DNA of 64,000 nucleotides from Candidatus Dormiibacterota bacterium (lineage in GTDB: Bacteria; Chloroflexota; Dormibacteria; Dormibacterales; Dormibacteraceae): positions 310,001 to 374,000 of the forward strand of contig PNAG01000002.1 in the NCBI GenBank assembly GCA_003169845.1, in the 5' to 3' direction. The notes beneath the pieces are model-generated. The model did no database searches, was not told the origin of the DNA, and was given only the letters and a program-made list of their open reading frames with translations. Position 1 is the stretch's first letter, and each line of letters begins with the position of its first letter. Positions 17,375 through 27,531 of the stretch are shown in pieces. A program made the translations under genes and the position numbers.

Positions 17375-17421
17375 GATAGGCAACCAAAGTTGACATCGGC
17401 GAGATAGGCAACTAAAGTTGC
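17375..17421. promoter_or_regulatory. Tandem operator repeats, GATAGGCAACYAAAGTTG
   Basis: Two 18-base direct copies (17375-17392 and 17403-17420) differ at one base and start 28 bp apart. Each contains an inverted CAAC-N4-GTTG core, extended to GCAAC-TAAA-GTTGC in the second. They lie in the 142-bp gap between the divergent exporter operons and flank the predicted promoter, so they are good candidates for binding by the adjacent HTH protein. Confidence 0.6.
17390..17418 (+). promoter_or_regulatory. Promoter of the HTH/Clp-N/ABC operon, probably leaderless
   Basis: TTGACA at 17390-17395, a 17-bp spacer, then TAAAGT (4 of 6 matches to TATAAT) at 17413-17418. The ATG at 17427 begins 9 bases after the -10 element, where transcription should start, so the mRNA would lack a leader. 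Both boxes are embedded in the operator repeats, which implies steric repression. Confidence 0.5.
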
Positions 17422-17426
17422 TTGTA

Positions 17427-17657
17427 ATGAATCCATCTCCCCTTGGCGGGCCGGCGGACGGCCTGGCGGCAGCGTCAGCGCTGCGAGCGATCGCAGACCG
17501 GCTCGAGGACGTCGAGGTCGAAAGGGCGATGCGGGCCGGCTGGTCCTGGTCGCAGGTGGCTGAAGCGCTCGGAGTCACTCGCCAGGCCGTCCACAAGAAA
17601 CATCTGAGGCGCCTGCTGCTCGCTCAGATCGAGCTCCGACGGCGATTCGGTGAATAG
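17427..17657 (+). CDS. Small helix-turn-helix DNA-binding protein
   Basis: 76 residues. RAGWSWSQVAEALGVTRQAVHKKHLRR near residues 35-61 is a clear helix-turn-helix of the sigma-like or MerR-like type; the N-terminal part is a short Ala-rich helix. There is no effector domain, and the next gene, a Clp-N protein, overlaps its stop. It most likely binds the repeats just upstream and controls its own operon and perhaps the divergent exporter. The ATG at 17427 fits the leaderless promoter; TTG 17418 is an alternative. Confidence 0.75.
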   Translation: MNPSPLGGPADGLAAASALRAIADRLEDVEVERAMRAGWSWSQVAEALGVTRQAVHKKHLRRLLLAQIELRRRFGE

Positions 17658-18159
17658 CTTCTTCGGTTCCGAGCGTATGGCCATGCTGGTTTCGTGGGAA
17701 GTCACTTCCGGAGTCGCGCGCCAGTTTGAGATCGAGGCGAAGCGGGACGGGGCGAAGTTCATCGAGGCCGAGCACATGCTGCTTGCGCTGGCGGCCGACT
17801 CCGACGGTGATGCCGCGAAGCTTTTGGGCGAGTCCGGCCTCGATTATGGGCGGCTGGCCTCCGCCTTAAAGGAGGAGCATCGACGGACACTTGCATGTGC
17901 CGGCATGAACGCCCCGAACAGGGAGCTCGTCACAGCGACGGAGCTCGACAGCTCGCTGACCTTTGGGACGTCGGCCAAGACTGCGATAAGGCGCGCCTTG
18001 CTTGCGTCGCGCCAGGATCGACCGCGTCGACCACGGCTGCGGAGCACCGACCTTCTAGCCGGTATTCTTCAAGCGGAATTGGGCACCGTCGCTCGCGCCC
18101 TGGCTATCGCGGAGGTCGATCGGGCAGGGCTCATTTCACGCACAGGAAGATCTGAATGA
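17650..18159 (+). CDS. Clp N-terminal-domain protein
   Basis: 169 residues from a GTG overlapping the HTH stop by 8 bases (ATG 17677 is possible). It has the ClpA/ClpC N-domain double repeat: ARQFEIEAKRDGAKFIEAEHMLLALAAD and, later, AIRRALLASRQDRP...STDLLAGILQ. No AAA+ ATPase follows, so it is a stand-alone adaptor or ligand-binding module. Its place between an HTH gene and an exporter suggests a sensor partner for the repressor; that is inference. Confidence 0.75.
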   Translation: MNSFFGSERMAMLVSWEVTSGVARQFEIEAKRDGAKFIEAEHMLLALAADSDGDAAKLLGESGLDYGRLASALKEEHRRTLACAGMNAPNRELVTATELDSSLTFGTSAKTAIRRALLASRQDRPRRPRLRSTDLLAGILQAELGTVARALAIAEVDRAGLISRTGRSE

Positions 18160-18169
18160 CGAGAAGCCA

Positions 18170-19903
18170 ATGCTGATCAAGTTGCTGCGCACGTACTTGA
18201 AGCCGTACTCGAGGCCGTTGCTCGCGGTGGTCGCACTGCAGTTCGTTGGGACCATGGCCAACCTCTACCTGCCGAGCCTGAACGCCGACATCATCGACAA
18301 GGGCGTGGCCAAGGGCGACACCGGATACATCGTCTCCACGGGTGGCTGGATGCTCGCCGTCACGCTGGTCCAGATCGCCTGCTCGATTGCAGCCGTGTAT
18401 TTCGGCGCTCGCACGGCGATGGCGTTCGGCCGAGACCTCCGGTCGGCGATCTTCCACCGAGTCGGAACGTTCTCCGGCCGCGAGGTCGCCCGGTTCGGGG
18501 CGCCTTCGCTGATCACGCGCAACACCAACGATGTACAGCAGGTGCAGATGCTGGTCCTCATGACCTGCACGCTGATGATTGCCGCGCCCATCATGTGCGT
18601 CGGCGGAATCGTGATGGCCCTCCGTCAGGATGTCGGCCTGTCGTGGCTGATGCTGGTCAGCATCCCGGTCCTGGTGGTGTCGATCGCCCTGATCGTTGTC
18701 AGGATGGTGCCCCAGTTCCGCGCGATGCAGGCCCGCATCGACGTCGTCAACCGGGTGCTGCGCGAGCAGCTATCGGGAATCCGTGTCGTGCGCGCCTTCG
18801 TCCGGGAGCCCTACGAGGCCGCGAGGTTCGCGGACGCCAACGCGGCGCTTACGCTGACCGCGCTGCGCGCGGGGCGGCTGATGGTGCTGATCTTCCCGAC
18901 CGTGATGCTCATCCTCAACGCCTCCAGCGTCGCCGTGCTCTGGTTCGGCGCCGCGCGAGTCAACAGCGGCGAGATGCAGATCGGTGCGCTGACCGCCTTC
19001 CTGATGTACCTGATGTTGATCCTGATGTCCGTGATGATGGCGACCTTCATGGCGATCATGATTCCGCGCGCAGCTGTGTGCGCCGACCGGATTGGAGAGG
19101 TGCTCGAGACCGAGTCCTCGGTCGTGCCGCCGCCGAACCCTGTCAAGGTGGTGCACTCGCGCGCAGAGCTCGAGTTGCGGGACGTCGAGTTTCACTATCC
19201 CGGCGCAGCGTCGCCGGTTCTGCGCCACATCTCGTTCCGGGCGGGAGCCGGCCAGACCACGGCCATCATCGGCAGCACTGGAGCGGGCAAGACGACGCTG
19301 GTCTCTCTGATCGCCAGGCTGTTCGACGCGACCTCCGGCACCGTGCTGGTCGACGGTATCGGCATCCGCGAGCTCGACCCCGACATGCTGTGGAACCGTA
19401 TCGGCCTGGTGCCGCAGAAACCGTATCTGTTCACCGGCACCGTGGCCAGCAACCTGCGTTACGGCAACCCCGACGCCACGGACGCCGAGCTGTGGGAGGC
19501 ACTGGAGGTCGCGCAAGCCGCCGACTTCGTGCGGGAGATGCCCGCTGGACTCCAGAGCCCCATCGCACAGGGAGGCACCAACGTGTCCGGTGGACAGCGC
19601 CAGCGGCTGGCGATCGCGCGCGCGCTCGTCCGGCAGCCGGAGATCTACCTCTTCGACGATTCGTTCTCGGCCCTGGACCTGGCCACCGACGCGCGGCTGC
19701 GCGCCGCCCTCCGCCCTCACACGGGCAGGGCGACCGTCGTCATCGTTAGCCAGCGCGTCTCGACGATCACGGACGCGGACCAGATCGTCGTCCTCGACGG
19801 CGGCGCGATCGTCGGACTGGGTCGCCACGAGGAGCTGTTGGAAACCTGTCCCACGTACATGGAGATCGTCCAGTCACAGCTGGCGGCGGAGCCGGCGGCA
19901 TGA
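18170..19903 (+). CDS. ABC exporter half-transporter, subunit 1
   Basis: 577 residues: an N-terminal type I exporter membrane domain (about residues 1-320, six helices) and a C-terminal ATPase. Walker [11 protein letters not shown], signature [16 protein letters not shown] and the H-loop region [21 protein letters not shown] are seen. After Walker B (YLFDDSF) the catalytic Glu is replaced by Asp (FDDS), as in the degenerate site of heterodimeric exporters. The stop overlaps the next gene (ATGA). Likely exports drugs, lipids or peptides. Confidence 0.9.
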   Translation: MLIKLLRTYLKPYSRPLLAVVALQFVGTMANLYLPSLNADIIDKGVAKGDTGYIVSTGGWMLAVTLVQIACSIAAVYFGARTAMAFGRDLRSAIFHRVGTFSGREVARFGAPSLITRNTNDVQQVQMLVLMTCTLMIAAPIMCVGGIVMALRQDVGLSWLMLVSIPVLVVSIALIVVRMVPQFRAMQARIDVVNRVLREQLSGIRVVRAFVREPYEAARFADANAALTLTALRAGRLMVLIFPTVMLILNASSVAVLWFGAARVNSGEMQIGALTAFLMYLMLILMSVMMATFMAIMIPRAAVCADRIGEVLETESSVVPPPNPVKVVHSRAELELRDVEFHYPGAASPVLRHISFRAGAGQTTAIIGSTGAGKTTLVSLIARLFDATSGTVLVDGIGIRELDPDMLWNRIGLVPQKPYLFTGTVASNLRYGNPDATDAELWEALEVAQAADFVREMPAGLQSPIAQGGTNVSGGQRQRLAIARALVRQPEIYLFDDSFSALDLATDARLRAALRPHTGRATVVIVSQRVSTITDADQIVVLDGGAIVGLGRHEELLETCPTYMEIVQSQLAAEPAA

Positions 19904-21927
19904 GCGATCGCTCCACGGCCACCGCTCAACCGATACCGGCGGCGGCCCGGCCGCGCCCACCGATGCGTGGCGGTTTTGGGGGAGGCCACTTTGGCGGCGC
20001 CGGCATGCCCGCGGAAAAGCCGATGAAGTTCGGTCCGTCGGTGCGGCGGTTGATCAAGCGCCTGAGCCCCGAGAGGGTGAAGCTCACGGCGGTGATCGGC
20101 CTGGGCGTGACCAGCGTGGCCTTCCTGGTCGTCGGCCCGAAGATTCTTGGTCGTGCAACCGACCTCATCTTCGCCGGTGCCATCGGCAGGGGACTCCCGG
20201 CCGGGCTGACCAACGCGCAGGTGGTCGCGGCCGCCCGCGCCTCGGGCAACACCAACCTCGCCGATCTTCTCGCGCGAATGCACGTGATCCCCGGCCAGGG
20301 CATCGACTTCAATGCGCTGGGCAGCGTTCTGGTCCTGGCGCTCGGGCTTTACGTCGCGTCAGCGGTCTTCAGCTGGATGCAGGGATACCTGCTCAACGAT
20401 GTGGTGCAGCACACCGTGTTCAAGCTGCGCTCGGACGTCGAGGACAAGCTGAGCCGCCTTCCGCTGCAGTTCTTCGACGGCCAACCACGCGGTGAGCTCC
20501 TCAGCCGCGTCACCAACGACATCGACAACGTGTCGCTGTCCCTGCAGCAGACGATCAGCCAGGTGCTGACCTCACTGCTGACCGTCGTGGGCGTGCTTGT
20601 GATGATGATCGTCGTCTCGCCTCTCCTCGCCCTACTCGCCCTGGTCACGGTGCCGGTGTCCATCGTCATCGCTACGCAGGTCGCGAAACGGTCGCAGAAG
20701 CTGTTCGTCGCGCAGTGGGTCAACACAGGGGGTTTGAACGGCCACATCGAGGAAGCGTTCACCGGGCATGAGCTGGTCACGGTCTTCGGGCGCCGGCGCG
20801 AGGTGGAGCAGGTGTTCCGAGAGCGGAACGAGCAGCTCTTCAGCGCCAGCTTCGGCGCCCAGTTCATCTCGGGCTTGATCCTGCCGGCGATGACGTTCAT
20901 CGGCAACATCAGCTACGTCGCCATCGCCGTCATCGGCGGGTACCGAGTCGCCACCGGGTCGATGAGCCTGGGCGACGTGCAGGCGTTCATCCAGTACTCG
21001 AGGCAGTTCACCCAACCTTTGACACAGGTGGCGTCGATGGCCAACCTGCTCCAGTCCGGGGTCGCGTCGGCTGAGCGGGTCTTCGACCTGCTCGACGCCG
21101 ATGAGCAGACGGTCGACCCGGCCCAGCCCGCGCTTCCCTCGGTCCGCAGCGGTCGGGTCGAGTTCGAGCAGGTCTCCTTCCGCTACCGCGCGGATCAGCC
21201 TTTGATCGAGGACCTGTCCCTGGTGGCCGAACCTGGGCACACGATCGCGATCGTCGGCCCGACTGGCGCCGGCAAGACCACGCTGGTCAACCTCATCATG
21301 CGTTTCTACGAGCTTGACTCTGGGCGAATCACCCTCGATGGGGTCGACATCACGACCATGCGAAGAGACGACCTTCGGTCGCAGATCGGAATGGTGCTCC
21401 AGGACACGTGGCTGTTCGGCGGCACCATCCGCGACAACGTCGCTTACGGGAACCCGAGTGCGACCGAGGAGCAGATCCACGCCGCGGCGGAGGCCACGTT
21501 CGTCGATCGATTCGTGAAGAGCCTGCCCCTTGGGTACGACACGGTGATCGACGACGAGGGGAGCAACGTCAGCGCGGGAGAGAAACAGCTGTTGACGATC
21601 GCCCGCGCGTTCCTCGCCGACCCCTCACTGCTCATCCTGGACGAGGCCACCAGCTCGGTGGACACCCGCACCGAGGTCCTGGTCCAGCACGCGATGGCCG
21701 CGCTGCGATCCGATCGCACGAGCTTCGTCATCGCCCACCGGCTGTCCACGATCCGCGACGCCGATCTCATCCTGGTAATGGAAGCAGGTCGAATTGTCGA
21801 GCGCGGCACGCACGAGCAGCTGCTCGCCGCGCGGGGCGCATACCACCGGCTTTACGCGGCGCAGTTCCGCGGCTCGGCCGAGAACGTCGAGGAAGAGCGT
21901 CCGGCCGTGCCGGCCGCCGTGGGGTAG
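19900..21927 (+). CDS. ABC exporter half-transporter, subunit 2
   Basis: 675 residues, longer than subunit 1 because of an N-terminal extension with a Gly-rich stretch ([16 protein letters not shown]) and an insert between the first two helices. The ATPase has Walker [11 protein letters not shown], signature [16 protein letters not shown] and Walker [13 protein letters not shown] with the consensus Glu, so this subunit holds the active catalytic base. Together with subunit 1 it forms a heterodimeric exporter of the TmrAB/BmrCD type. The signature SAGE instead of SGGQ is also usual in such pairs. Confidence 0.9.
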   Translation: MSDRSTATAQPIPAAARPRPPMRGGFGGGHFGGAGMPAEKPMKFGPSVRRLIKRLSPERVKLTAVIGLGVTSVAFLVVGPKILGRATDLIFAGAIGRGLPAGLTNAQVVAAARASGNTNLADLLARMHVIPGQGIDFNALGSVLVLALGLYVASAVFSWMQGYLLNDVVQHTVFKLRSDVEDKLSRLPLQFFDGQPRGELLSRVTNDIDNVSLSLQQTISQVLTSLLTVVGVLVMMIVVSPLLALLALVTVPVSIVIATQVAKRSQKLFVAQWVNTGGLNGHIEEAFTGHELVTVFGRRREVEQVFRERNEQLFSASFGAQFISGLILPAMTFIGNISYVAIAVIGGYRVATGSMSLGDVQAFIQYSRQFTQPLTQVASMANLLQSGVASAERVFDLLDADEQTVDPAQPALPSVRSGRVEFEQVSFRYRADQPLIEDLSLVAEPGHTIAIVGPTGAGKTTLVNLIMRFYELDSGRITLDGVDITTMRRDDLRSQIGMVLQDTWLFGGTIRDNVAYGNPSATEEQIHAAAEATFVDRFVKSLPLGYDTVIDDEGSNVSAGEKQLLTIARAFLADPSLLILDEATSSVDTRTEVLVQHAMAALRSDRTSFVIAHRLSTIRDADLILVMEAGRIVERGTHEQLLAARGAYHRLYAAQFRGSAENVEEERPAVPAAVG

Positions 21928-22003
21928 TAACCCCGAACACCACGGGATTCGTCGCCGCCCCAACGCGATCGCCGTCCTCCAGGTGGTGATCCCTGCGATC
22001 ACT

Positions 22004-22020
22004 ATACCCGCGGGGGGTAT
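22004..22020. promoter_or_regulatory. CsoR-type operator
   Basis: ATACCC-GCGGG-GGGTAT is a perfect 6+6 inverted repeat around a GC centre, the usual layout of CsoR/RcnR operators. It ends 4 bases before the first possible csoR start codon, so a bound repressor would block initiation. Confidence 0.7.
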
Positions 22021-22023
22021 GAT

Positions 22024-22305
22024 ATGAGGATGCCAGGCTACACCAAGGACAAGCAGAAGATCGAGACGAGGCTGCGGCGCATCGAGGGCCAGGTTCGCGG
22101 CATTCAGAAGATGGTGGAGGAGGATCGTTACTGCATCGACGTCCTCACCCAGGTCAACGCGACCAGGGCTGCGTTGGAAAGCGTCGCGCTCCAGCTTCTG
22201 GCCGATCATACCGAGCATTGCGTGGCGGAGGCGATCCGCTCCGGCGGCGGAGGCGACAAGGTCCGAGAGCTCAACGACGCGGTTGAGCGGCTCGTAAGGA
22301 GCTAG
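22024..22305 (+). CDS. csoR: CsoR-family copper-sensing repressor
   Basis: 93 residues, all-helical DUF156 fold. Cys37, His62 and Cys66 give the C-H-C Cu(I) site with the same spacing as characterised CsoR proteins; RLRRIEGQVRGIQKMVEEDRYCIDVLTQ is the family core. It lies under its own palindromic operator. When Cu(I) binds, these tetramers release DNA and derepress the downstream gene, here the permease-YHS fusion 5 bases on. Start 22024 or 22030 (both ATG). Other metals or persulfide cannot be excluded, but the motif favours copper. Confidence 0.88.
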   Translation: MRMPGYTKDKQKIETRLRRIEGQVRGIQKMVEEDRYCIDVLTQVNATRAALESVALQLLADHTEHCVAEAIRSGGGGDKVRELNDAVERLVRS

Positions 22306-22310
22306 CCGGA

Positions 22311-23630
22311 TTGTTCGTGCTCAACGCGGTCCTGCATGCCCTGCAGATCTCGTTCTTCATGCTCTGGGAGGTCTTCTGGCCACTCGCCTTCGGCTTCCTG
22401 CTCTCGGCGATGATCCAGACGGTCGTTTCGAAGCGGGCCGTGGCCGGTGCTTTGGGCCGGCCCGACCTTAAGGGCTTCATCCTCGCGTGCGGCTTTGGTG
22501 CCGCGAGCTCCTCTTGCTCTTACGCGGCCGTTGCCGTTGCGCGGACGCTCTTCCGCAGGGGCGCCAGCTTCGTCAACGCGATCATCTTCGAGTTCGCTTC
22601 GACGAACCTTGTCTTTGAGCTGGGGCTGGTCCTCCTGCTCCTGCTGGGCTGGCAGTTCGTCGCCGCCGAGTTCGCGGGCGGTCTCCTGATGGCCGTGATC
22701 CTCTGGATCCTCTTCAAGATGACGCTAGGCCGGCGGATGGTCGACGTCGCGAGGCGCCAGGCCGAGCGCGGAGTTTTCGGCTCAACCCATGAGGCCCACG
22801 GGGAGATGGACATGTCCATCACCGATGGGCCGTTTCTTGCCCGGCTCTTCTCGCCGCGAGCCTTCACCGCCATCTCGCATTCCTTTTATATGGACCTGCA
22901 CGCCCTCTACCTGGACATAGGACTGGGCTTCCTGATCGCCGGGGCACTCGCGGCCTGGGTGCCGAACAGCTGGTGGCAGGCGTTCTTCCTGACCAACCAC
23001 CCGACTCTGAACGAGTTCTGGGGACCGCTGGTCGGCCCGGTCATCTCGATGCTCAGCTTCGTATGCTCGGTGGGGAACGTACCGCTGGCGGTGGTGCTCT
23101 GGAACGGCGGCATCAGCTTCGGCGGAGTGATCAGCTTCATCTTCGCCGACCTGATCATCCTGCCGATCCTGAACATCTATCGGAAGTACTACGGCGGCAG
23201 GATGTCGCTCTACCTGCTCGCAGTCTCCTACGCCGCGATGGCGCTGGCGGGGTTCCTCATCGGTGGCGCGTTCCAGCTCCTGGGCCTGGTTCCGACCAAC
23301 CACCACGTCGCTGTCTTCGAAACCCAGCCGGCATGGAACTACACGACCTTTCTCGATCTCGCCTTTCTGGTGCTGATGGCGCTCCTGGCCTGGCGCTTCG
23401 TCACGACCGGCGGCCTCGAGATGCTGCGCGTCCACGCGCGCCGGCCGGGGGCGGATGCGAAGCTAGTGCAAGACCCGGTGTGCGGCATGAGTGTCGACCC
23501 GGCCCCCGCCGCAGAGCAGATCGATTACGAGGGCGAGACGTACTACTTCTGTTCCGAGGGATGCAAGGAAACCTTCTCCAAGGACCCAGGCAGGTACATC
23601 GGGCGCCCTAAAACCGCGCCCGGTGCCTGA
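22311..23630 (+). CDS. Permease (COG0701/DUF318) fused to a C-terminal YHS metal-binding domain
   Basis: 439 residues from a TTG at 22311, with AAGGAG about 10 bases upstream (GTG 22317 possible). Eight or more membrane helices; the segment LACGFGAASSSCSYAAVAVARTLF is the COG0701 permease signature with its Cys-Ser pair, and a central cytosolic loop is His/Met-rich. Residues about 385-430 form a YHS domain: DPVCGMSVDPAPA...YEGETYYFCSEGCKETF, with metal-binding cysteines. Being under CsoR control it probably moves or buffers copper, not arsenic. The fusion puts a metal-capture module on the transporter. Confidence 0.85.
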   Translation: MFVLNAVLHALQISFFMLWEVFWPLAFGFLLSAMIQTVVSKRAVAGALGRPDLKGFILACGFGAASSSCSYAAVAVARTLFRRGASFVNAIIFEFASTNLVFELGLVLLLLLGWQFVAAEFAGGLLMAVILWILFKMTLGRRMVDVARRQAERGVFGSTHEAHGEMDMSITDGPFLARLFSPRAFTAISHSFYMDLHALYLDIGLGFLIAGALAAWVPNSWWQAFFLTNHPTLNEFWGPLVGPVISMLSFVCSVGNVPLAVVLWNGGISFGGVISFIFADLIILPILNIYRKYYGGRMSLYLLAVSYAAMALAGFLIGGAFQLLGLVPTNHHVAVFETQPAWNYTTFLDLAFLVLMALLAWRFVTTGGLEMLRVHARRPGADAKLVQDPVCGMSVDPAPAAEQIDYEGETYYFCSEGCKETFSKDPGRYIGRPKTAPGA

Positions 23631-23693
23631 TCCTGAACGCGCCTCGACCAACCTCGCCTTCCGCCATTGCGGGGAAACCCTGCCGGACGCCAC

Positions 23694-25796
23694 CTATTCA
23701 AGACTTTGGAGGACCGCGATCGAGCGGGCTGAGGTCGTGATTCGCCCCGCCACGTCTTGGGGGCCGTCCTCGGACTGCCGCCTTCGGGTATCCAGGACGA
23801 GGCGCCAGGACGCCGCGTACTCGGCCGGAATCGTCCACCGCACGCCACCGGTGTGGGCGTTGAACAGCAGGATGAAGGAGTCGTCCGTGACCGGCAGGCC
23901 GCGCTCGTCATGGCCTGGGATCCCGCTCCCGTTCAAGAACATCCCGAGCGAGCGCGCGTAGCCGACGTCCCAATCCTCGTCGGTCATCGATTTCCCGTCT
24001 GGTTTGAACCAGCCGATGTCCAGGGTGCCTCGAATCGGCTGCCCCTGGAAAAACCTGCGCCGGCGGAATACCGGGTGGTCGCGCCGGAAGGCGATGATCC
24101 ACCGGGTGAAGTTGAGGAGCGACTCGTCCACCGCGGTCCAATCGACCCATGACAGCTCGGTGTCCTGGCAGTAGGCGTTGTTGTTGCCTTTCTGGGTGCG
24201 GCCCAGCTCATCCCCGGCCAGCAGCATCGGAACGCCCTGGGCCGTGAAGAGGGTGGTCAGAAAGTTGCGCTGCTGGCGGGCACGGCACTTGATGACCTCC
24301 GGGTCCTCGGATTCGCCCTCCGCACCGCAGTTCCAGGATCGGTTGTGGGAGTCGCCGTCCGCGTTGTTCTCCCCGTTCGCCTCGTTGTGCTTCTCGTTGT
24401 ATGAGACGAGATCGCGCAGCGTGAAGCCGTCGTGGGCGGTGACGAAGTTGACGCTCGCGAACGGCCGCCGCGTGTCGTTCTGGTACAGGTCGGAGCTGCC
24501 CGTGAGGCGCGACGCGAGCTCTCCGACCTTGGATGGCTCACCGCGCCAGAAGTCACGCACGCTGTCCCGGTAACGGCCGTTCCATTCCGACCACAGCGGA
24601 GGGAAGTTGCCGACCTGGTAACCGCCCTCGCCGATGTCCCACGGTTCGGCGATCAGCTTGACGCGGCTTACCACGGGGTCCTGCTGGATGATGTCGAAGA
24701 AGGTCGACAGCCGGTCGACCTCGTGGAACTCGCGCGCCAGGGTTGCGGCGAGGTCGAAACGGAAACCGTCGACGTGCATCTCGGTGATCCAGTACCGGAG
24801 CGAATCCATGATCAGCTGCAGCGGATGCGGATGCCGCACGTTGAGGCTGTTCCCGGTTCCTGTGGTGTCGTAGTAAAACTCGGGCTCGTCGGCCACCAGC
24901 CGGTAGTAAGCCTGGTTGTCGATGCCTTTGAAGCAGAGCGTCGGGCCCAGGTGGTTGCCTTCGGCGGTGTGGTTGTAGACCACGTCGAGGATGACCTCGA
25001 TGCCCGCCTGGTGGAGCGTGCGAACCATCGCCTTGAACTCGTTGACCTGCTCTCCGCGCTGGCCGGTGCTGGAGTACTCGTTGTGAGGCGCGAAGAACCC
25101 GATCGTGTTGTACCCCCAGTAGTTCCGCAGGCCGCGCTCGACCAGCCGCTGGTCGTGGACGAACTGGTGAATGGGCATGAGCTCGACCGCGGTCACTCCA
25201 AGCGACGTCAGGTGTTTGATCACGGCCGGGTGGGCGAAACCCTGGTAGGAGCCGCGCAGCGCCTCGGGCACGTCCGGGTGGCAGCGCGTCAAGCCCTTGA
25301 GATGGGCCTCGTAGATGACGGTCTCGTGCAGCGGCCTGTTGGGCGGCCGGTCGCCGAACCAGTCGAAATGCGGGTGATGAACGACCGACTTCAACACGTG
25401 CGGCGCGCTGTCCTCGATGTTGACCGCGCCAGGATTCTCCAGGTCGTAGCTGTAGCAGGACGAGTTCCAGTCGATGTGGCCCTCGATCGCGCGCGCGTAC
25501 GGATCGAGCAGCAGCTTCCGCGGGTTGCAGCGGACACCTTCGTCGGGCGCATAAGGGCCGTGGACCCGATAGCCGTAGCGCTGCCCAGGCCCAACATCAG
25601 GCAGGTAGGCATGCCAGGAGAACGCGTCGACCTCTTCGAGGCGGACCCTGCGCTCTACGCCTCCATCGTCGAACAGGCAGAGGTCGACCGCTTCCGCGAC
25701 CTCTGAGAACAGGGCGAAGTTCGTACCGCTTCCGTCGTAGCTGGGTCCGAACGGGTAGGGGCGCCCGGGCCAGGCTTCGATCCTGTCTTCAGGCAA
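23694..25796 (-). CDS. treX: Glycogen debranching enzyme / isoamylase-type TreX
   Basis: 700 residues, GH13 family. N-terminal CBM48 ([20 protein letters not shown]), (beta/alpha)8 core with [10 protein letters not shown], the nucleophile region VDGFRFDLA, the acid region LIAEPWD and [23 protein letters not shown], then a C-terminal beta domain. It hydrolyses alpha-1,6 branches of glycogen, giving linear chains to TreY. ATG 25796 overlaps the treZ stop. Last gene of the hem-tre series. Confidence 0.93.
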   Translation of the reverse strand: MPEDRIEAWPGRPYPFGPSYDGSGTNFALFSEVAEAVDLCLFDDGGVERRVRLEEVDAFSWHAYLPDVGPGQRYGYRVHGPYAPDEGVRCNPRKLLLDPYARAIEGHIDWNSSCYSYDLENPGAVNIEDSAPHVLKSVVHHPHFDWFGDRPPNRPLHETVIYEAHLKGLTRCHPDVPEALRGSYQGFAHPAVIKHLTSLGVTAVELMPIHQFVHDQRLVERGLRNYWGYNTIGFFAPHNEYSSTGQRGEQVNEFKAMVRTLHQAGIEVILDVVYNHTAEGNHLGPTLCFKGIDNQAYYRLVADEPEFYYDTTGTGNSLNVRHPHPLQLIMDSLRYWITEMHVDGFRFDLAATLAREFHEVDRLSTFFDIIQQDPVVSRVKLIAEPWDIGEGGYQVGNFPPLWSEWNGRYRDSVRDFWRGEPSKVGELASRLTGSSDLYQNDTRRPFASVNFVTAHDGFTLRDLVSYNEKHNEANGENNADGDSHNRSWNCGAEGESEDPEVIKCRARQQRNFLTTLFTAQGVPMLLAGDELGRTQKGNNNAYCQDTELSWVDWTAVDESLLNFTRWIIAFRRDHPVFRRRRFFQGQPIRGTLDIGWFKPDGKSMTDEDWDVGYARSLGMFLNGSGIPGHDERGLPVTDDSFILLFNAHTGGVRWTIPAEYAASWRLVLDTRRRQSEDGPQDVAGRITTSARSIAVLQSLE

Positions 25797-27531
25797 CGGC
25801 GGTGCTGCTTTCGAGAATCACGACGCTCGATGGTGGCATGCTGAGGCAGCCGCCGTCCGGCCTGATCGCCGGGTCGGAGGCCATCAGGAGCCGGTCGCCG
25901 CCGGAAACGGGAACCACCCACGCCGTCTCTCCGAGGTTCACCCTCACGCTGATGCCGTCGCGCTGGAAGGCCACCGTTCGCGCATCGCTGTCGACATCCA
26001 CTCGAACGCCGTTGCCGGTGGAGCCCTGGGGCGCCCCAAGCCGGCTCCGCAGCCGGATCAGCTCTCGATACCACTCGAGCATTTGCCGGTGGAATGGCTC
26101 GTCGAGCTCTGTCCACACGAGCTTCGAATGATCGAACGTGCCGGGATCCTGAGGATCCGGGGTGCCGTCCGGATCCCATCCAAACCTGTCGAACTCGCGA
26201 CGGCGACCCTCGCTTACCGCTTTGCCCAGCTCCGGGTCTTCGTGGTCGGTGAAGTACTGGAAAGGGCTGCTCGCCGACCACTCTTCGCCCTGGAACAGCA
26301 TCGGAGTGAATGGCGATGTGAGCAGTAGCGCGGCCGCCGCCTTGAGCGCGCCTTCTTCGACCAGCGTCCCGAGGCGATCGCCCGCTGCGCGGTTTCCGAT
26401 CTGGTCGTGGTTCTGCAGCGCGATCACGAACGCATGGGCTGGGAGCCCCGCGGTGGAGCCTCCGCGAACCTTCTGCCGGTGAGCAGACCAAACACCGTCG
26501 TACGCCCACGCTTGGCGCAAGGCCTTGCCGAGAATCTCGAGCGAGCCGAAGTCCTCGTAATAGCCGCTCCGTTCTCCGGTGAGTGCCGCGTGCATTGCAT
26601 GGTGCCAGTCGTCCGACCAGGCGGCATCGAGGCCGTATCCACCTGCGGCACGACCGCGAACGAATCGTGGGTCGTTGAGATCCGATTCGGCGATGACAAA
26701 CGTCGCACGCCTCCGCTCAGTGCCCAGCGCGTTCACCTCCCTGGCCAGCTGTTCGAGGATGTGAATCGGTGCCTGGTCGGCCATCGCGTGCACAGCGTCG
26801 AGGCGCAGGCCGTCGACGTGGTAGTCGCGCACCCACTGCAGAGCGTTGTCCAGCACGAATCGCCGCACTTCGTCGCTTTCAGGTCCGTCGAAGTTGAAGC
26901 CCGCCCCCCAGTCGGTCTGATGGCGATCCGTGAAGTACGGGCCGAACTCCGCGAGAAAGTTGCCCACCGGGCCGAGGTGGTTGTAAACCACGTCCATCAC
27001 GACGCCCAGCCCGGACAGATGGCACGCATCGACCAGCCGCTTCAGGCCCGCCGGACCACCGTAGGCGTGATGGGGCGCGAAGAGATCGACCCCGTCGTAG
27101 CCCCATCCGCGATCGCCGGAAAACTCCGCCACCGGCATGAGCTCGACAGCGTCGACGCCAAGCGCGAGGAGGTGGGGTAGGCGCTCGACGATCCCGTCAA
27201 AGGTTCCCTGTGGCGAAAACGTGCCGGTGTGCAATTCGTAAATCACCGCCGCGTCGAGCCGCATGCCTTTCCAGCCGGCATCGCTCCACGCGTACGCGCC
27301 TTGATCCACCACCTCGGACAGGCCGAGCACGCCATCTGGTTGCGACGGGGAGCGCGGGTCGGGGCGGACCTCGCCGCCGTCGAGGGAGTAGCCGTAGCGG
27401 GTGCCGGCGCTCGCGCCGTCATCCAACATTTCCCACCAGCCTCGATCGGCCAGGGTCATGGCAGCCCTGCGTCCGTCCGCGACGAGCTCGACCCGACGGC
27501 GCCCGGGCGCCCAGACCCTGAACCTGTGCAT
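25789..27531 (-). CDS. treZ: Malto-oligosyltrehalose trehalohydrolase
   Basis: 580 residues, GH13. N-terminal [14 protein letters not shown] beta domain, then [12 protein letters not shown], the nucleophile segment [11 protein letters not shown], the acid segment [12 protein letters not shown] and the [12 protein letters not shown] motif typical of TreZ. It releases trehalose from maltooligosyl-trehalose made by TreY. The start ATG shares one base with the treY stop (TGATG), a strong sign of coupled translation. Length and all motifs look complete. Confidence 0.93.
   Translation of the reverse strand: MHRFRVWAPGRRRVELVADGRRAAMTLADRGWWEMLDDGASAGTRYGYSLDGGEVRPDPRSPSQPDGVLGLSEVVDQGAYAWSDAGWKGMRLDAAVIYELHTGTFSPQGTFDGIVERLPHLLALGVDAVELMPVAEFSGDRGWGYDGVDLFAPHHAYGGPAGLKRLVDACHLSGLGVVMDVVYNHLGPVGNFLAEFGPYFTDRHQTDWGAGFNFDGPESDEVRRFVLDNALQWVRDYHVDGLRLDAVHAMADQAPIHILEQLAREVNALGTERRRATFVIAESDLNDPRFVRGRAAGGYGLDAAWSDDWHHAMHAALTGERSGYYEDFGSLEILGKALRQAWAYDGVWSAHRQKVRGGSTAGLPAHAFVIALQNHDQIGNRAAGDRLGTLVEEGALKAAAALLLTSPFTPMLFQGEEWSASSPFQYFTDHEDPELGKAVSEGRRREFDRFGWDPDGTPDPQDPGTFDHSKLVWTELDEPFHRQMLEWYRELIRLRSRLGAPQGSTGNGVRVDVDSDARTVAFQRDGISVRVNLGETAWVVPVSGGDRLLMASDPAIRPDGGCLSMPPSSVVILESSTAVA

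Noticed and set aside
24432..25706. Long plus-strand frame opposite treX
   Set aside because: Antisense shadow of a conserved gene with no recognisable domain.
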